From: Candidatus Bathyarchaeota archaeon
GTDB taxonomy: Archaea; Thermoproteota; Bathyarchaeia; Bathyarchaeales; DTEX01
DNA: 6,970 bases
Reading direction: 5' to 3'
Assembly: GCA_021158305.1 (NCBI GenBank)
Contig: JAGGUU010000097.1
Coordinates: 1 to 6,970 of the forward strand
Shown here one piece after another: positions 1 to 6,299 of the stretch. The notes below the pieces were generated by a model, which was not told where the DNA came from, made no database searches, and worked only from the letters and a program-made list of their open reading frames with translations. A program made the translations under genes and the position numbers. How positions within the stretch are numbered: the first letter of the stretch is position 1; each line of letters opens with the position of its first letter.

Positions 1-742
1 TCACTTTGTTGAAAGCATCCATGAAGACTCTATACTTCTTTTCCTCAATCTCCTCGATGAACTTGATTATCGCCATCTTTTCTCTCTCCAGCTCGTTCAT
101 GCGTATTGAAAGTTCCTTGTATCTTGAAATCTGCTCCTCATACTGCTTAGAGGCTAGCTGATTCACGGCTCCAATTCGCTCCAATTCAGACTTCATTATC
201 TTTAAGGTCTCGTCAAGCTTGCTGATATCTATCGACTTAGTTGGTAGAGGCTTGTCATATCCTAGGCTTCTGAGACGCTCTACATCCCTCTTCAGTTGGA
301 GGCTTAGGGTTTGAATATTCAGCCTAGCCTCGTCGAGGAATGCGTCAACCTTCTCGTATTCCTCCTCAAGAATTCGCAGTTCCTCATCTATCTTGTCGAT
401 CTGAAGAGTGAATTTCTCCGCATTCTTCTCCGCATTCAGCAGAAAATCTGATAGCATCTTTTTTTCCTTTTCTAGTCTTGCAATCTCGGCTTGAATCTTT
501 TCTTGGTCTTCATATGCCCGTTCAATCTCTTCCTCTAACATGGAGATTCGCTTTATGATCGTGTCTCTCCTGGAGATGACGTTTCTAAGCTCTTCTCTAA
601 ACGTGTTAATCCTCGATTTTAAGGATGAGATGTCAGCTTCGATGACGCTTGCTTTCTCCTTAAGCTCGACGAGAACTTTGCTTATCTCTCCGCGTTTTTT
701 AACTCTTTCTTGCAGATCAGATAAGTCTAACTTCTTCTTCAT
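1..742 (-). CDS. smc: SMC protein, C-terminal part (separate reading frame after an in-frame stop; 3' end beyond window)
   Basis: About 247 codons are readable from ATG at 742 to the left edge with no stop. The product starts MKKKLDLSDLQERVKK and is nearly all charged heptad-like coiled coil, the return arm of an SMC. Near the edge it carries the conserved SMC approach to the C-terminal head: GAVNQLASKQYEEQ, then RYKEL, then EEIEEKKYRVFMDAFNKV. The ABC signature and Walker B motifs must lie beyond the window. The frame is the same as that of the preceding SMC fragment, from which it is separated by one TAA and one GAG codon. No strong SD lies close to the ATG: an AGG sits about 9 nt upstream and a GAGGT about 19 nt upstream. 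If the fragment is translated separately, termination-reinitiation is the likely route. SMC homology is near certain. Whether this is a separate polypeptide, a pseudogene half or the result of a base error is open. Confidence 0.85.
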   Translation of the reverse strand, partial: MKKKLDLSDLQERVKKRGEISKVLVELKEKASVIEADISSLKSRINTFREELRNVISRRDTIIKRISMLEEEIERAYEDQEKIQAEIARLEKEKKMLSDFLLNAEKNAEKFTLQIDKIDEELRILEEEYEKVDAFLDEARLNIQTLSLQLKRDVERLRSLGYDKPLPTKSIDISKLDETLKIMKSELERIGAVNQLASKQYEEQISRYKELSIRMNELEREKMAIIKFIEEIEEKKYRVFMDAFNKV

Positions 743-748
743 CTCTTA
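740..748 (-). other. In-frame stop/restart junction in smc (TAA-GAG-ATG)
   Basis: Reading the minus strand, the upstream frame ends CGA AGG CTT TAA, then GAG ATG AAG AAG AAG, all in one phase. The residues on either side (ENEVRRRL, then EMKKKLDLSDL) read as continuous charged coiled coil. Only one codon separates an uninterrupted SMC from the observed split. TAA also ends three complete neighbouring genes here (DUF2096-like, truD, isochorismatase-like), so it is not evidently reassigned. TAA is not the pyrrolysine (TAG) or selenocysteine (TGA) codon. Confidence 0.9.
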
Positions 749-3112
749 AAGCCTTCGTCGTACCTCATTCTCCCTTTCCGATAACTCGCGTAATCTCTTC
801 CTATAATTTTTAAGCGTGGCTTCCTCTTTTTGAAGTATATTGCGGATATCCTTTAGGCTATTCTCGGCAGTGCTTAGATTTGCTCTAGTTTCGCTGATGC
901 TTCTTCGGACACGTTCAATCTCACTTCCGAGCTTGCCCATTACCTTTGATAGCTCAGCAATCTCAGCTTGGGTTTCAGTAATCTCTACTTCGAATTCTCT
1001 AATGTGCCTATCTCTAATGACTATGAGCTTCCTCAAGGCGTCAACAGCTTTCTCAAGCGCTTTGATTGAGGATTCCTTAGGTACGAATGAGGAAAAGTCT
1101 AGGGGTGCACGGTAAAAGCCGCTTTCGACTCCTCCACCCGCTTCGAAGACGTCTCCTGACAGGGTTACTGAGCGGAATCCCATATGAGAAGCCTTGAGAG
1201 CCGTTTTTTCATCTGCAACGAGCAGAGTATCTCCTAGAACAAAGAATGCGGCTGGAGCATATTTTTCATCATACTTTACGAAGTCTAAGACTAATCCAAA
1301 AACCCCACTATCTCTCGGAAAGTCACCTCGTCTACTTACGGACAGTCCATTCAGGGGAATAATCTTTACTCGCCCAAGCCTTGTCTTTTTGAGCATTTCC
1401 ACACATGTGAACGCTGTATCCATATCGTCGACTATCAGCGAATTGAGCCATCCGGAAGCAGCCGCCTCTACGGCTCGCCTATACTTCCTTGGGATCTTTA
1501 GGAAGTCCTTAAGTCTACCGTGAACTCCTTTTATGAGTCCTTCTTTACTGAGCTCCTCGATGTATCTAAGTGAGCGTTCTTCAGTATTGACCTTCTCAAC
1601 GAATTCCCTTCTTGCCTTGAATTCTACAACTGCCTCTCGAGCGATCTCCTCTACTTTACTTGCCTCCTTGATCCGCGCTTCTAAAAGGCTCTTTCTTTTA
1701 GTTCTTCGATGCAGAGAGTCCTTTAAAGAGCTAAGTCGTGTTTCCTGCTCCTTTCGTAGATCTTGTAGATCCTTCAATGCTTCTTCAAGTCTTTCAAGGG
1801 AGGATTTTAGCTCTCTCCTCTTTTTCTCTAGGTTCTTAAGTCTCTCTGAGTGAACTTCAATCTTAGACTTGCTCTTTGCCTCCGCGCCTCTTAGATTCAT
1901 CGTTTCAGCGCGTATCCGCTCTAGAATCTTCTCGTTTTCTTCGATCTCCCTGTTCCTTTCTTCAAGCCTAGATCTTCTCTCATCTACCTCCTCGTCTAAT
2001 GCGTTGTATACTGACTGTTTGTCTGATATTTCCTTGAGAAGGATGTTTCGTTCGGAGATGAGATTCTTAATCCTTTTTTCGGATTCGATTATCTTCTTTC
2101 TCAAATCCTCGATTCGGCTATCATACTCTATTCTCGCCTTTCTGAAGTCTTCAAGAAGAGACTCTCCACTCTTTATCTTGCTACTTAACTCAGCCAGCCT
2201 TGATCTCAACTCTCCTATTCTCACTTGTATTTGGAGAATCTGGTTCCGCTTTTCCTTTGACTGTTCAAAACCATACTTTCTGAGGTCAGAGTCTAACTGC
2301 CGTCTCCTCGATCTGAGGTCTTCCCGTCTCCTTTTCAGATCCTCCAGCTTCTTCTCCAAGCCACGTATCTTCTCGGATAACTCCTCAATTTTCCTCCGGT
2401 TTTCACTTATTTTCTTGGAAAGCTTAACTGCCTCGAGACGGTTTATCTCTTTCCGGATGAAGTTGTAACGTATTAGATCATTCCTCTCTTTTTCTAGGGA
2501 TTCGATTCTCTTCTGGACTTCTCCTACCTGTCCCATCGCCGTCTTTATAGCTATATTCGCGGCTTCGAGCTTCTTCTGTGCCTCAGCTTTCTCCTGATCG
2601 TACTGGGCTATGCCTATTACATCCTCGATTATTTTTCTCCTTTCATGTGATGATATCTCCGCAAGTCTCGTAAGCGTCCCCTGCAAGATTACGTTATGTC
2701 CATTAGGTGTTATCCCGCCCATAGAGAGAACTTCCAGCGCGTAAGATCTCGAGACTTTTCTTCCGTTTATTCGATACGTACTGTATCCATTCTGGTCTAT
2801 CTCACGAGATACAGTGACGGTCTTCGCATCTATGGGGAGGCGACCGTCGGAGTTGTCAAATTGAATCACGACTTTTGCTTTTTTCCTAGAGTTAGAATTC
2901 AGTCCTCCGTTAAAGATAAGACTTGAAAAGTTCGTTGCTCGAAGCTTCCGGGCGCTCATCTCCCCAAGTGCAAAGAGAACAGCATCTATAATATTCGTCT
3001 TTCCGCTTCCATTAGGCCCCGTTATCACAGTGAAGCCCTTATCAAACACCAACGTTGTCTTTTTACCGAATGTCTTAAACCCGTTAACTTCGATCTTCTT
3101 TATAAACGGCAT
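746..3112 (-). CDS. smc: SMC chromosome-segregation ATPase, N-terminal part with complete hinge, ended by in-frame TAA
   Basis: This is the N-terminal part of the SMC/condensin ATPase, which organises and segregates chromosomes in the nucleoid. Counting from the chosen Met (MPFIKKIEVNGFKTFG), the ABC head has Walker A GPNGSGKT at about residues 32-39 and a Q-loop (NVILQG, Gln about 144) followed by the SMC-typical HERRKIIEDVIGIAQYD. A coiled coil spans about 165-515. The hinge spans about 525-670 and ends in the conserved glycine-rich VTLSGDVFEAGGGVESG. About 108 residues of return coiled coil follow before TAA at 746-748. A full SMC is about 1,150-1,200 aa, so this 788-aa product lacks the signature and Walker B half needed for ATPase function. 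That half continues in frame from ATG 742. The chosen start fits the family N terminus; AGGAGG at 3125-3130 lies 12 nt upstream of it. In-frame ATGs at 3121 (3 nt from the SD) and 3142 are alternatives. A 40-nt gap follows the DUF2096-like gene, so the two are probably co-transcribed. Confidence 0.95.
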   Translation of the reverse strand: MPFIKKIEVNGFKTFGKKTTLVFDKGFTVITGPNGSGKTNIIDAVLFALGEMSARKLRATNFSSLIFNGGLNSNSRKKAKVVIQFDNSDGRLPIDAKTVTVSREIDQNGYSTYRINGRKVSRSYALEVLSMGGITPNGHNVILQGTLTRLAEISSHERRKIIEDVIGIAQYDQEKAEAQKKLEAANIAIKTAMGQVGEVQKRIESLEKERNDLIRYNFIRKEINRLEAVKLSKKISENRRKIEELSEKIRGLEKKLEDLKRRREDLRSRRRQLDSDLRKYGFEQSKEKRNQILQIQVRIGELRSRLAELSSKIKSGESLLEDFRKARIEYDSRIEDLRKKIIESEKRIKNLISERNILLKEISDKQSVYNALDEEVDERRSRLEERNREIEENEKILERIRAETMNLRGAEAKSKSKIEVHSERLKNLEKKRRELKSSLERLEEALKDLQDLRKEQETRLSSLKDSLHRRTKRKSLLEARIKEASKVEEIAREAVVEFKARREFVEKVNTEERSLRYIEELSKEGLIKGVHGRLKDFLKIPRKYRRAVEAAASGWLNSLIVDDMDTAFTCVEMLKKTRLGRVKIIPLNGLSVSRRGDFPRDSGVFGLVLDFVKYDEKYAPAAFFVLGDTLLVADEKTALKASHMGFRSVTLSGDVFEAGGGVESGFYRAPLDFSSFVPKESSIKALEKAVDALRKLIVIRDRHIREFEVEITETQAEIAELSKVMGKLGSEIERVRRSISETRANLSTAENSLKDIRNILQKEEATLKNYRKRLRELSERENEVRRRL

Positions 3113-3124
3113 TCTTTTCATAAC

Positions 3125-3130
3125 CCTCCT
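3125..3130 (-). promoter_or_regulatory. Ribosome binding site of smc (AGGAGG)
   Basis: The minus strand shows a perfect AGGAGG complementary to the archaeal 16S rRNA 3' end. It lies 3 nt before the in-frame ATG at 3121 and 12 nt before the ATG at 3112. Both spacings are off the optimum, so the motif narrows the start to these two but does not choose between them. It argues against the longer start at 3142, which lies upstream of it. Confidence 0.75.
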
Positions 3131-3152
3131 AGTGATATGCATTCAGTAGGCA

Positions 3153-3671
3153 TTATCTCGCCAACGCCTCCTGCATTCTCTTTACAAATTTTTTGATCTG
3201 TGCTTCATCATCTCCATAGATGAGGAGGAAGTCGCCCTCTTGGACTTTATGATCAAGCTTAAGATCTGAGCATATGCGCTTCAGAAGGTCTAAAGGAGTA
3301 TCTTCAGTCAGTTTAACACGGATCCAATGCTTATCACGCGGGACTCCTGCTAAAAATCTTTTTTCCAATTTAACCTTCGCCTCGCTCCTCCTCGCCTCTG
3401 AGATTCGCCTCATAAATTCTTTGATATACTTGTCTCCGAGTTTTTCCTGTGCAACGGGTGTAAGGTAAGATTCAAGGTTACTCAAGCATTCTTCGATTCT
3501 TCTGATCACGTTTGAGCCTGATCCCTCCATCCTGGAGATCTCTATCAATGTCTTTAATGAACGCAGCTCAGTCATTACTTGGGGTGGGATCTTCACGTTT
3601 GCCCTTTTAAGATCGATTATCAGATCCGCCATTAACTTCCATAAGGCATAGTAATCCAGTTTTATGCACAT
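3153..3671 (-). CDS. Probable DUF2096-family archaeal protein upstream of smc
   Basis: A 172-aa soluble, charged protein with no signal peptide or membrane segment. It appears to have two parts. Residues about 1-100 are helical (LWKLMADLIIDLKRANVKIPPQVMTELRSL and onward). Residues about 105-172 look like a small alpha/beta domain (KRFLAGVPRDKHWIRVKL, then FLLIYGDDEAQIKKFVKRM). From memory this layout, with an early 'L..LL.DL...GV.IPP.V...LR.A..LI' pattern and a C-terminal 'GD...I' strand-helix, resembles the archaeal DUF2096 family, whose function is unknown; I cannot run a profile search to confirm it. The start ATG at 3671 lacks a well-spaced SD (AAAGG is directly adjacent). Met14 (3632) is the only other in-frame candidate nearby and would remove part of the first helix. 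The gene ends 40 nt before smc on the same strand, implying co-transcription and suggesting, by context only, a chromosome-related role. Confidence 0.7.
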   Translation of the reverse strand: MCIKLDYYALWKLMADLIIDLKRANVKIPPQVMTELRSLKTLIEISRMEGSGSNVIRRIEECLSNLESYLTPVAQEKLGDKYIKEFMRRISEARRSEAKVKLEKRFLAGVPRDKHWIRVKLTEDTPLDLLKRICSDLKLDHKVQEGDFLLIYGDDEAQIKKFVKRMQEALAR

Positions 3672-3929
3672 CCTTTAAGTTTTAAATCTTCCCAGAGAAA
3701 GATCATCAACTCCATTTTTCCCAGATGCATACATATGATTGGCTGTGCAACCCATCATTTTGAGGATTAAACCCATCTTCCCATACGGGGCAAATATCTG
3801 TTTCTAATATGCATGTATATACGATGATAATTTCCCGAGAGAGCTCAAGATTCCTTTTAACCGATCCATTTAAGAACTTGCAAGAAAGTTTTAGAGGCGA
3901 CTTAACCGTTGGGATTGGTGAAGTAAATT
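3672..3929. promoter_or_regulatory. Divergent intergenic region between the smc operon and pth2
   Basis: These 258 bases must carry the promoters of both divergent operons. For the plus strand, an archaeal TATA-like ATTTAAGAA at 3868-3876 would place transcription start near 3895-3900 and give a leader of about 30 nt before pth2. An alternative TATA-like GTATATAC at 3815-3822 would give a longer leader. For the minus strand, AT-rich sequence at 3674-3687 is the most TATA-like but sits too close to ATG 3671 for a standard promoter unless translation starts further in. The region also holds two 8-nt AACCCATC repeats (3749-3756 and 3770-3777) and two ATGCAT-centred AT-rich elements (3725-3736 and 3809-3820). 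I see no tRNA, C/D-box RNA or open reading frame with gene character here. Confidence 0.5.
3917..3921 (+). promoter_or_regulatory. Ribosome binding site of pth2 (GGTGA)
   Basis: GGTGA matches the GGAGGTGATCC complement of the 16S rRNA 3' end and lies 8 nt before ATG 3930. This supports that start and a leadered transcript. Confidence 0.7.
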
Positions 3930-4313
3930 ATGGACATATTCGCTGAGAAAAACTTGTCGTTTCGCTTCAAGCAAGTGATAGTGCTAAGGGAAGATCTGAA
4001 TATGAGCTGCGGAAAAGCCATAGCTCAGGCATGTCACGCATCCATATCGGCATCCGAAGAAGCAAGGAGGAAGAAACCTTCGTGGTGGAAAGCGTGGATG
4101 GATGAGGGGCAACGGAAGATAATCCTGAAAGTGAAGTCTAAACATGAGCTTCTTGAAAAGGAGAAGGAAGCAAGGAACGCCGGCATTCCCTCAGCGTTAA
4201 TTTCCGATATGGGCTTAACTGAGCTTCCGCCTGGAACAGTGACTGCTTTGGGGATAGGACCTGCTCCAGAGAAGATCATTGATAAGATCACGGGAAGTCT
4301 TCCCCTCTACTGA
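3930..4313 (+). CDS. pth2: Peptidyl-tRNA hydrolase, archaeal/eukaryotic type (Pth2)
   Basis: This enzyme (EC 3.1.1.29) cleaves the ester bond of peptidyl-tRNAs dropped from ribosomes, freeing the tRNA for reuse in the cytoplasm. The 127-aa length is normal for Pth2. Family motifs run along the whole protein: FKQVIVLREDLNM at about 13-25; GKAIAQACHA at 28-37, holding the conserved Lys29 and His36 of the usual GKIAAQ.aHA block; QRKIILKV in the middle; and the C-terminal block IPSALISDMGLTELPPGTVTALGIGP. That last block is usually DAGxTQ, so Ala to Met and Gln to Glu are mild departures. It has a short N-terminal extension of about 10 residues before the core. The start is supported by a well-spaced SD. 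It is the first gene of the plus-strand cluster: truD begins 16 nt after its TGA, with the truD SD lying directly behind that stop. Identification is secure. Confidence 0.96.
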   Translation: MDIFAEKNLSFRFKQVIVLREDLNMSCGKAIAQACHASISASEEARRKKPSWWKAWMDEGQRKIILKVKSKHELLEKEKEARNAGIPSALISDMGLTELPPGTVTALGIGPAPEKIIDKITGSLPLY

Positions 4314-4319
4314 TTCCTG

Positions 4320-4324
4320 GGAGG
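4320..4324 (+). promoter_or_regulatory. Ribosome binding site of truD (GGAGG), decides the start
   Basis: GGAGG lies 5 nt before ATG 4330 and just after the pth2 stop. An in-frame ATG at 4279, inside pth2, would add 17 residues (MIRSREVFPS and onward) but has no SD and reads out of frame through the pth2 coding end. The SD therefore fixes the start at 4330 and implies tightly coupled expression with pth2. Confidence 0.85.
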
Positions 4325-4329
4325 ATAAG

Positions 4330-5682
4330 ATGGCTATTCAAGCATCATCGCTTGATATTAAGCTTGGCATGGAAGTGTATGTCTCAACGACTCCTGGCAT
4401 AGGCGGCAGGATACGTTCGAGACTGGAAGATTTCATTGTTGAGGAGATCTTACTCGACGGATCGAAAGCCACTATACGCCTCGAAGAAGAAAGGCGTGAT
4501 CTCTCTAGACGGGGAAGATACCTTATCTGCATACTAATTAAAAAGGGTATAGACACGCTTTCAGCCATAGAGCGAATTGCTAAACGAATAAATGTGAACC
4601 CTGAGATGATCGAGATTGCAGGTATAAAGGATGCACAAGCCATAACTGCACAGTTCGTGAGCATAGGAGCTACTCCTCCGGAAAAGGCGAAGGTAGATCT
4701 TGAGGAAATACGACTAGTACCAGTGCGTTTCTCTGAGGAGAAGATAACTCCGGGAATCCTGTTCGGAAACAAGTTCTACATAACTGTGAGGAATATTCCG
4801 CATGGATGCTCGGAGACTCAAAGGATGATTCTTGAAACGTCACGGGAGCTCATGTGCCTCGGCGGAGCTCCGAACTTTTTCGGTCATCAGCGATTCGGCA
4901 CGATTAGGCCATTAACTCATATCGTTGGGAAGCTTTTGCTAAAGGAGAAATTTGAAGAAGCCGCTATGGTCTTCCTTTCAGAGCCAAGCATGCATGAATC
5001 TCCCCATGCCAGAAGCGCCCGTATCTATCTCAGAGAAAACGTTGATTTTAACTCCGCCTTGAAAAGATTTCCAAGAAGCCTCTTCTATGAAAGACTTATG
5101 TTGATGTATCTCTCAAAGTATCCGAGAGACTTTCTTGGTGCCTTCCGCAGACTTCCGATAAATCTGCGCAGACTCTTCATCCAAGCTTATCAATCATACC
5201 TGTTCAATAGGTTTCTAAGCGAGAGGATAAAGAGAGGGATGCCCTTAAACAAGGTTCAGAAGGGCGACTATGCTGTTAGAATAGGAGATGAGGGTCTGCC
5301 TAGAAAGAGCTTCATCGTTGTAGATGAGGGGAATATAGGCTCGGTTTCATTGAAGGTTAAGGATGGAAAGATGGCTCTAGCCCTGCCTATAATTGGCTTC
5401 GGTCAGAAACTCTCAGGCGGGATTCAGGGGGAGATTGAGAGGGAGATTCTTGAGCAAGAAGATATTCAGCCTCAAGACTTCAAGATGAAGAAGATGCCGG
5501 AGTGTAGTGTAAGCGGCGGATTGAGGAGAGCTCTAGCTCCAATTATGAACCTTAAGTTCAAGACGGATCTCGACAATGGAACAATTGTCAGATTTAGGTT
5601 TACGCTTCATAAAGGCTCGTATGCAACGGTTGTTCTCAGAGAATTTATGAAGCCTGAAGATCCCATCTCTTCTGGATTCTAA
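4330..5682 (+). CDS. truD: tRNA pseudouridine(13) synthase TruD
   Basis: TruD (Pus7 family, EC 5.4.99.27) isomerises uridine 13 of certain tRNAs to pseudouridine; some archaeal and eukaryotic homologues also act at position 35. The 450-aa product is longer than bacterial TruD (about 350 aa), as expected for the archaeal/Pus7 form. Its motifs occur in family order. GIKDAQAITAQ at about 98-108 holds the presumed catalytic Asp (about 101). GAPNFFGHQRFG lies at about 179-190, and LFIQAYQSYLFNRF at about 282-295 belongs to the TRUD insertion domain. LHKGSYATVVLREFMK lies near the C terminus. No key residue appears to be missing. The N terminus (TTPGIGGRIRSRLEDFIVEE) matches the usual TruD opening. 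It is co-directional with and 16 nt from pth2, an arrangement that groups two RNA/translation maintenance enzymes and is, as far as I recall, recurrent in archaea. Confidence 0.97.
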   Translation: MAIQASSLDIKLGMEVYVSTTPGIGGRIRSRLEDFIVEEILLDGSKATIRLEEERRDLSRRGRYLICILIKKGIDTLSAIERIAKRINVNPEMIEIAGIKDAQAITAQFVSIGATPPEKAKVDLEEIRLVPVRFSEEKITPGILFGNKFYITVRNIPHGCSETQRMILETSRELMCLGGAPNFFGHQRFGTIRPLTHIVGKLLLKEKFEEAAMVFLSEPSMHESPHARSARIYLRENVDFNSALKRFPRSLFYERLMLMYLSKYPRDFLGAFRRLPINLRRLFIQAYQSYLFNRFLSERIKRGMPLNKVQKGDYAVRIGDEGLPRKSFIVVDEGNIGSVSLKVKDGKMALALPIIGFGQKLSGGIQGEIEREILEQEDIQPQDFKMKKMPECSVSGGLRRALAPIMNLKFKTDLDNGTIVRFRFTLHKGSYATVVLREFMKPEDPISSGF

Positions 5683-5747
5683 ATACTGAATGGATGATTA
5701 GATTCTTAAGGGATTTGGTGACTAGGAGTCTCTGGAGTGGTGGCCGC

Positions 5748-6299
5748 ATGTCTGAGGAGTTTCTTCTGTCTAAAGATGGAACCGTCCTTGTCGTGATCGA
5801 TGTTCAAGAGCGGCTTTTCGTAAAGATGGATGAAAAGGAGCGGCTTGCAGAGAATATTCGTAAGCTACTACGATTCGCTGAGGTCTTGAAGATTCCAGTG
5901 ATAGCAACTGAGCAGTATCCGAAAGGTTTGGGATCGACAATCCCGGAGATAAGAGACTTACTGCGGGTTAAGCCCATAGAGAAGATAGAATTCAGCTGTA
6001 TGGCTTCCTCAGATTTTAGGAGAAGACTCTCCGAAACAGGTGCGGAGAACCTTGTATTAACAGGTATAGAGGCACATATATGTGTTGCCCAGACGGCTAT
6101 TGAAGCTCTGACAAGCGGCTACAATGTCTACGTAGTTTATGACGCCGTATCTTCTCGTAGGCGCGAGGATAAGTTGATCGCCATTGAAAGAATGAAGCAG
6201 CATGGAGCCGTTATAGTCACGACTGAGATGGTTATGTATGAAATTCTTCGTAGGGCTGGAACCAAAGAGTTCAAAAAGGTACTTGAACTTGTAAAGTAA
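5748..6299 (+). CDS. Isochorismatase-like cysteine hydrolase (ISOC/YcaC-type)
   Basis: A 183-aa cytosolic alpha/beta hydrolase of the isochorismatase-like superfamily. The Asp-Lys-Cys catalytic triad is visible: Asp18 in VLVVIDVQE, Lys79 in PIEKIEFSCM, and Cys112 in TGIEAHICVAQTA, where the nucleophile lies in the conserved GxExHxCV context. The segment IPVIATEQYPKGLGSTIPE and the C-terminal DAVSSRRREDKLIAIERMKQHGA closely resemble the ISOC1/ISOC2 branch rather than true isochorismatase or nicotinamidase. The nicotinamidase metal-binding Asp/His set is not evident. The substrate is unknown. The start at 5748 fits the family and has GGTGG (5739-5743) 4 nt upstream and GGAG 10 nt upstream. A longer in-frame start at 5694, 11 nt after truD, would add 18 basic residues without an SD. 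It is co-directional with truD and probably read from the same transcript. Its stop directly abuts the stop of the opposing deacetylase gene. Confidence 0.92.
   Translation: MSEEFLLSKDGTVLVVIDVQERLFVKMDEKERLAENIRKLLRFAEVLKIPVIATEQYPKGLGSTIPEIRDLLRVKPIEKIEFSCMASSDFRRRLSETGAENLVLTGIEAHICVAQTAIEALTSGYNVYVVYDAVSSRRREDKLIAIERMKQHGAVIVTTEMVMYEILRRAGTKEFKKVLELVK

Noticed and set aside
746..748. Stop-codon recoding (pyrrolysine or selenocysteine) as the explanation of the SMC split
   Set aside because: The codon is TAA, not TAG or TGA. TAA also terminates three complete neighbouring genes.
540..749. 69-codon plus-strand frame spanning the SMC split junction
   Set aside because: Low-complexity antisense translation of coiled coil with no SD. 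It does not explain the in-frame stop.
1869..2468. 199-codon open frame on the plus strand, opposite smc
   Set aside because: It is the antisense of the SMC coiled coil. The Ser/Leu/Phe/Arg-rich translation is what Glu/Lys/Arg-rich coiled-coil codons give on the other strand. It has no recognisable domain.
3672..3929. Possible C/D-box small RNA in the intergenic region (TGATGA-like string on the minus strand near 3702)
   Set aside because: The preceding base does not fit the C-box consensus and no CTGA D box follows at a suitable distance.
4279..4329. Upstream in-frame start for truD overlapping the end of pth2
   Set aside because: It has no SD, and the added residues are pth2 DNA read in another frame. 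ATG 4330 has GGAGG at 5 nt and a family-like N terminus.
4034..4772. Minus-strand frames opposite pth2 and truD (85 and 144 codons)
   Set aside because: Shadows of two firmly identified genes, without family features or ribosome binding sites.
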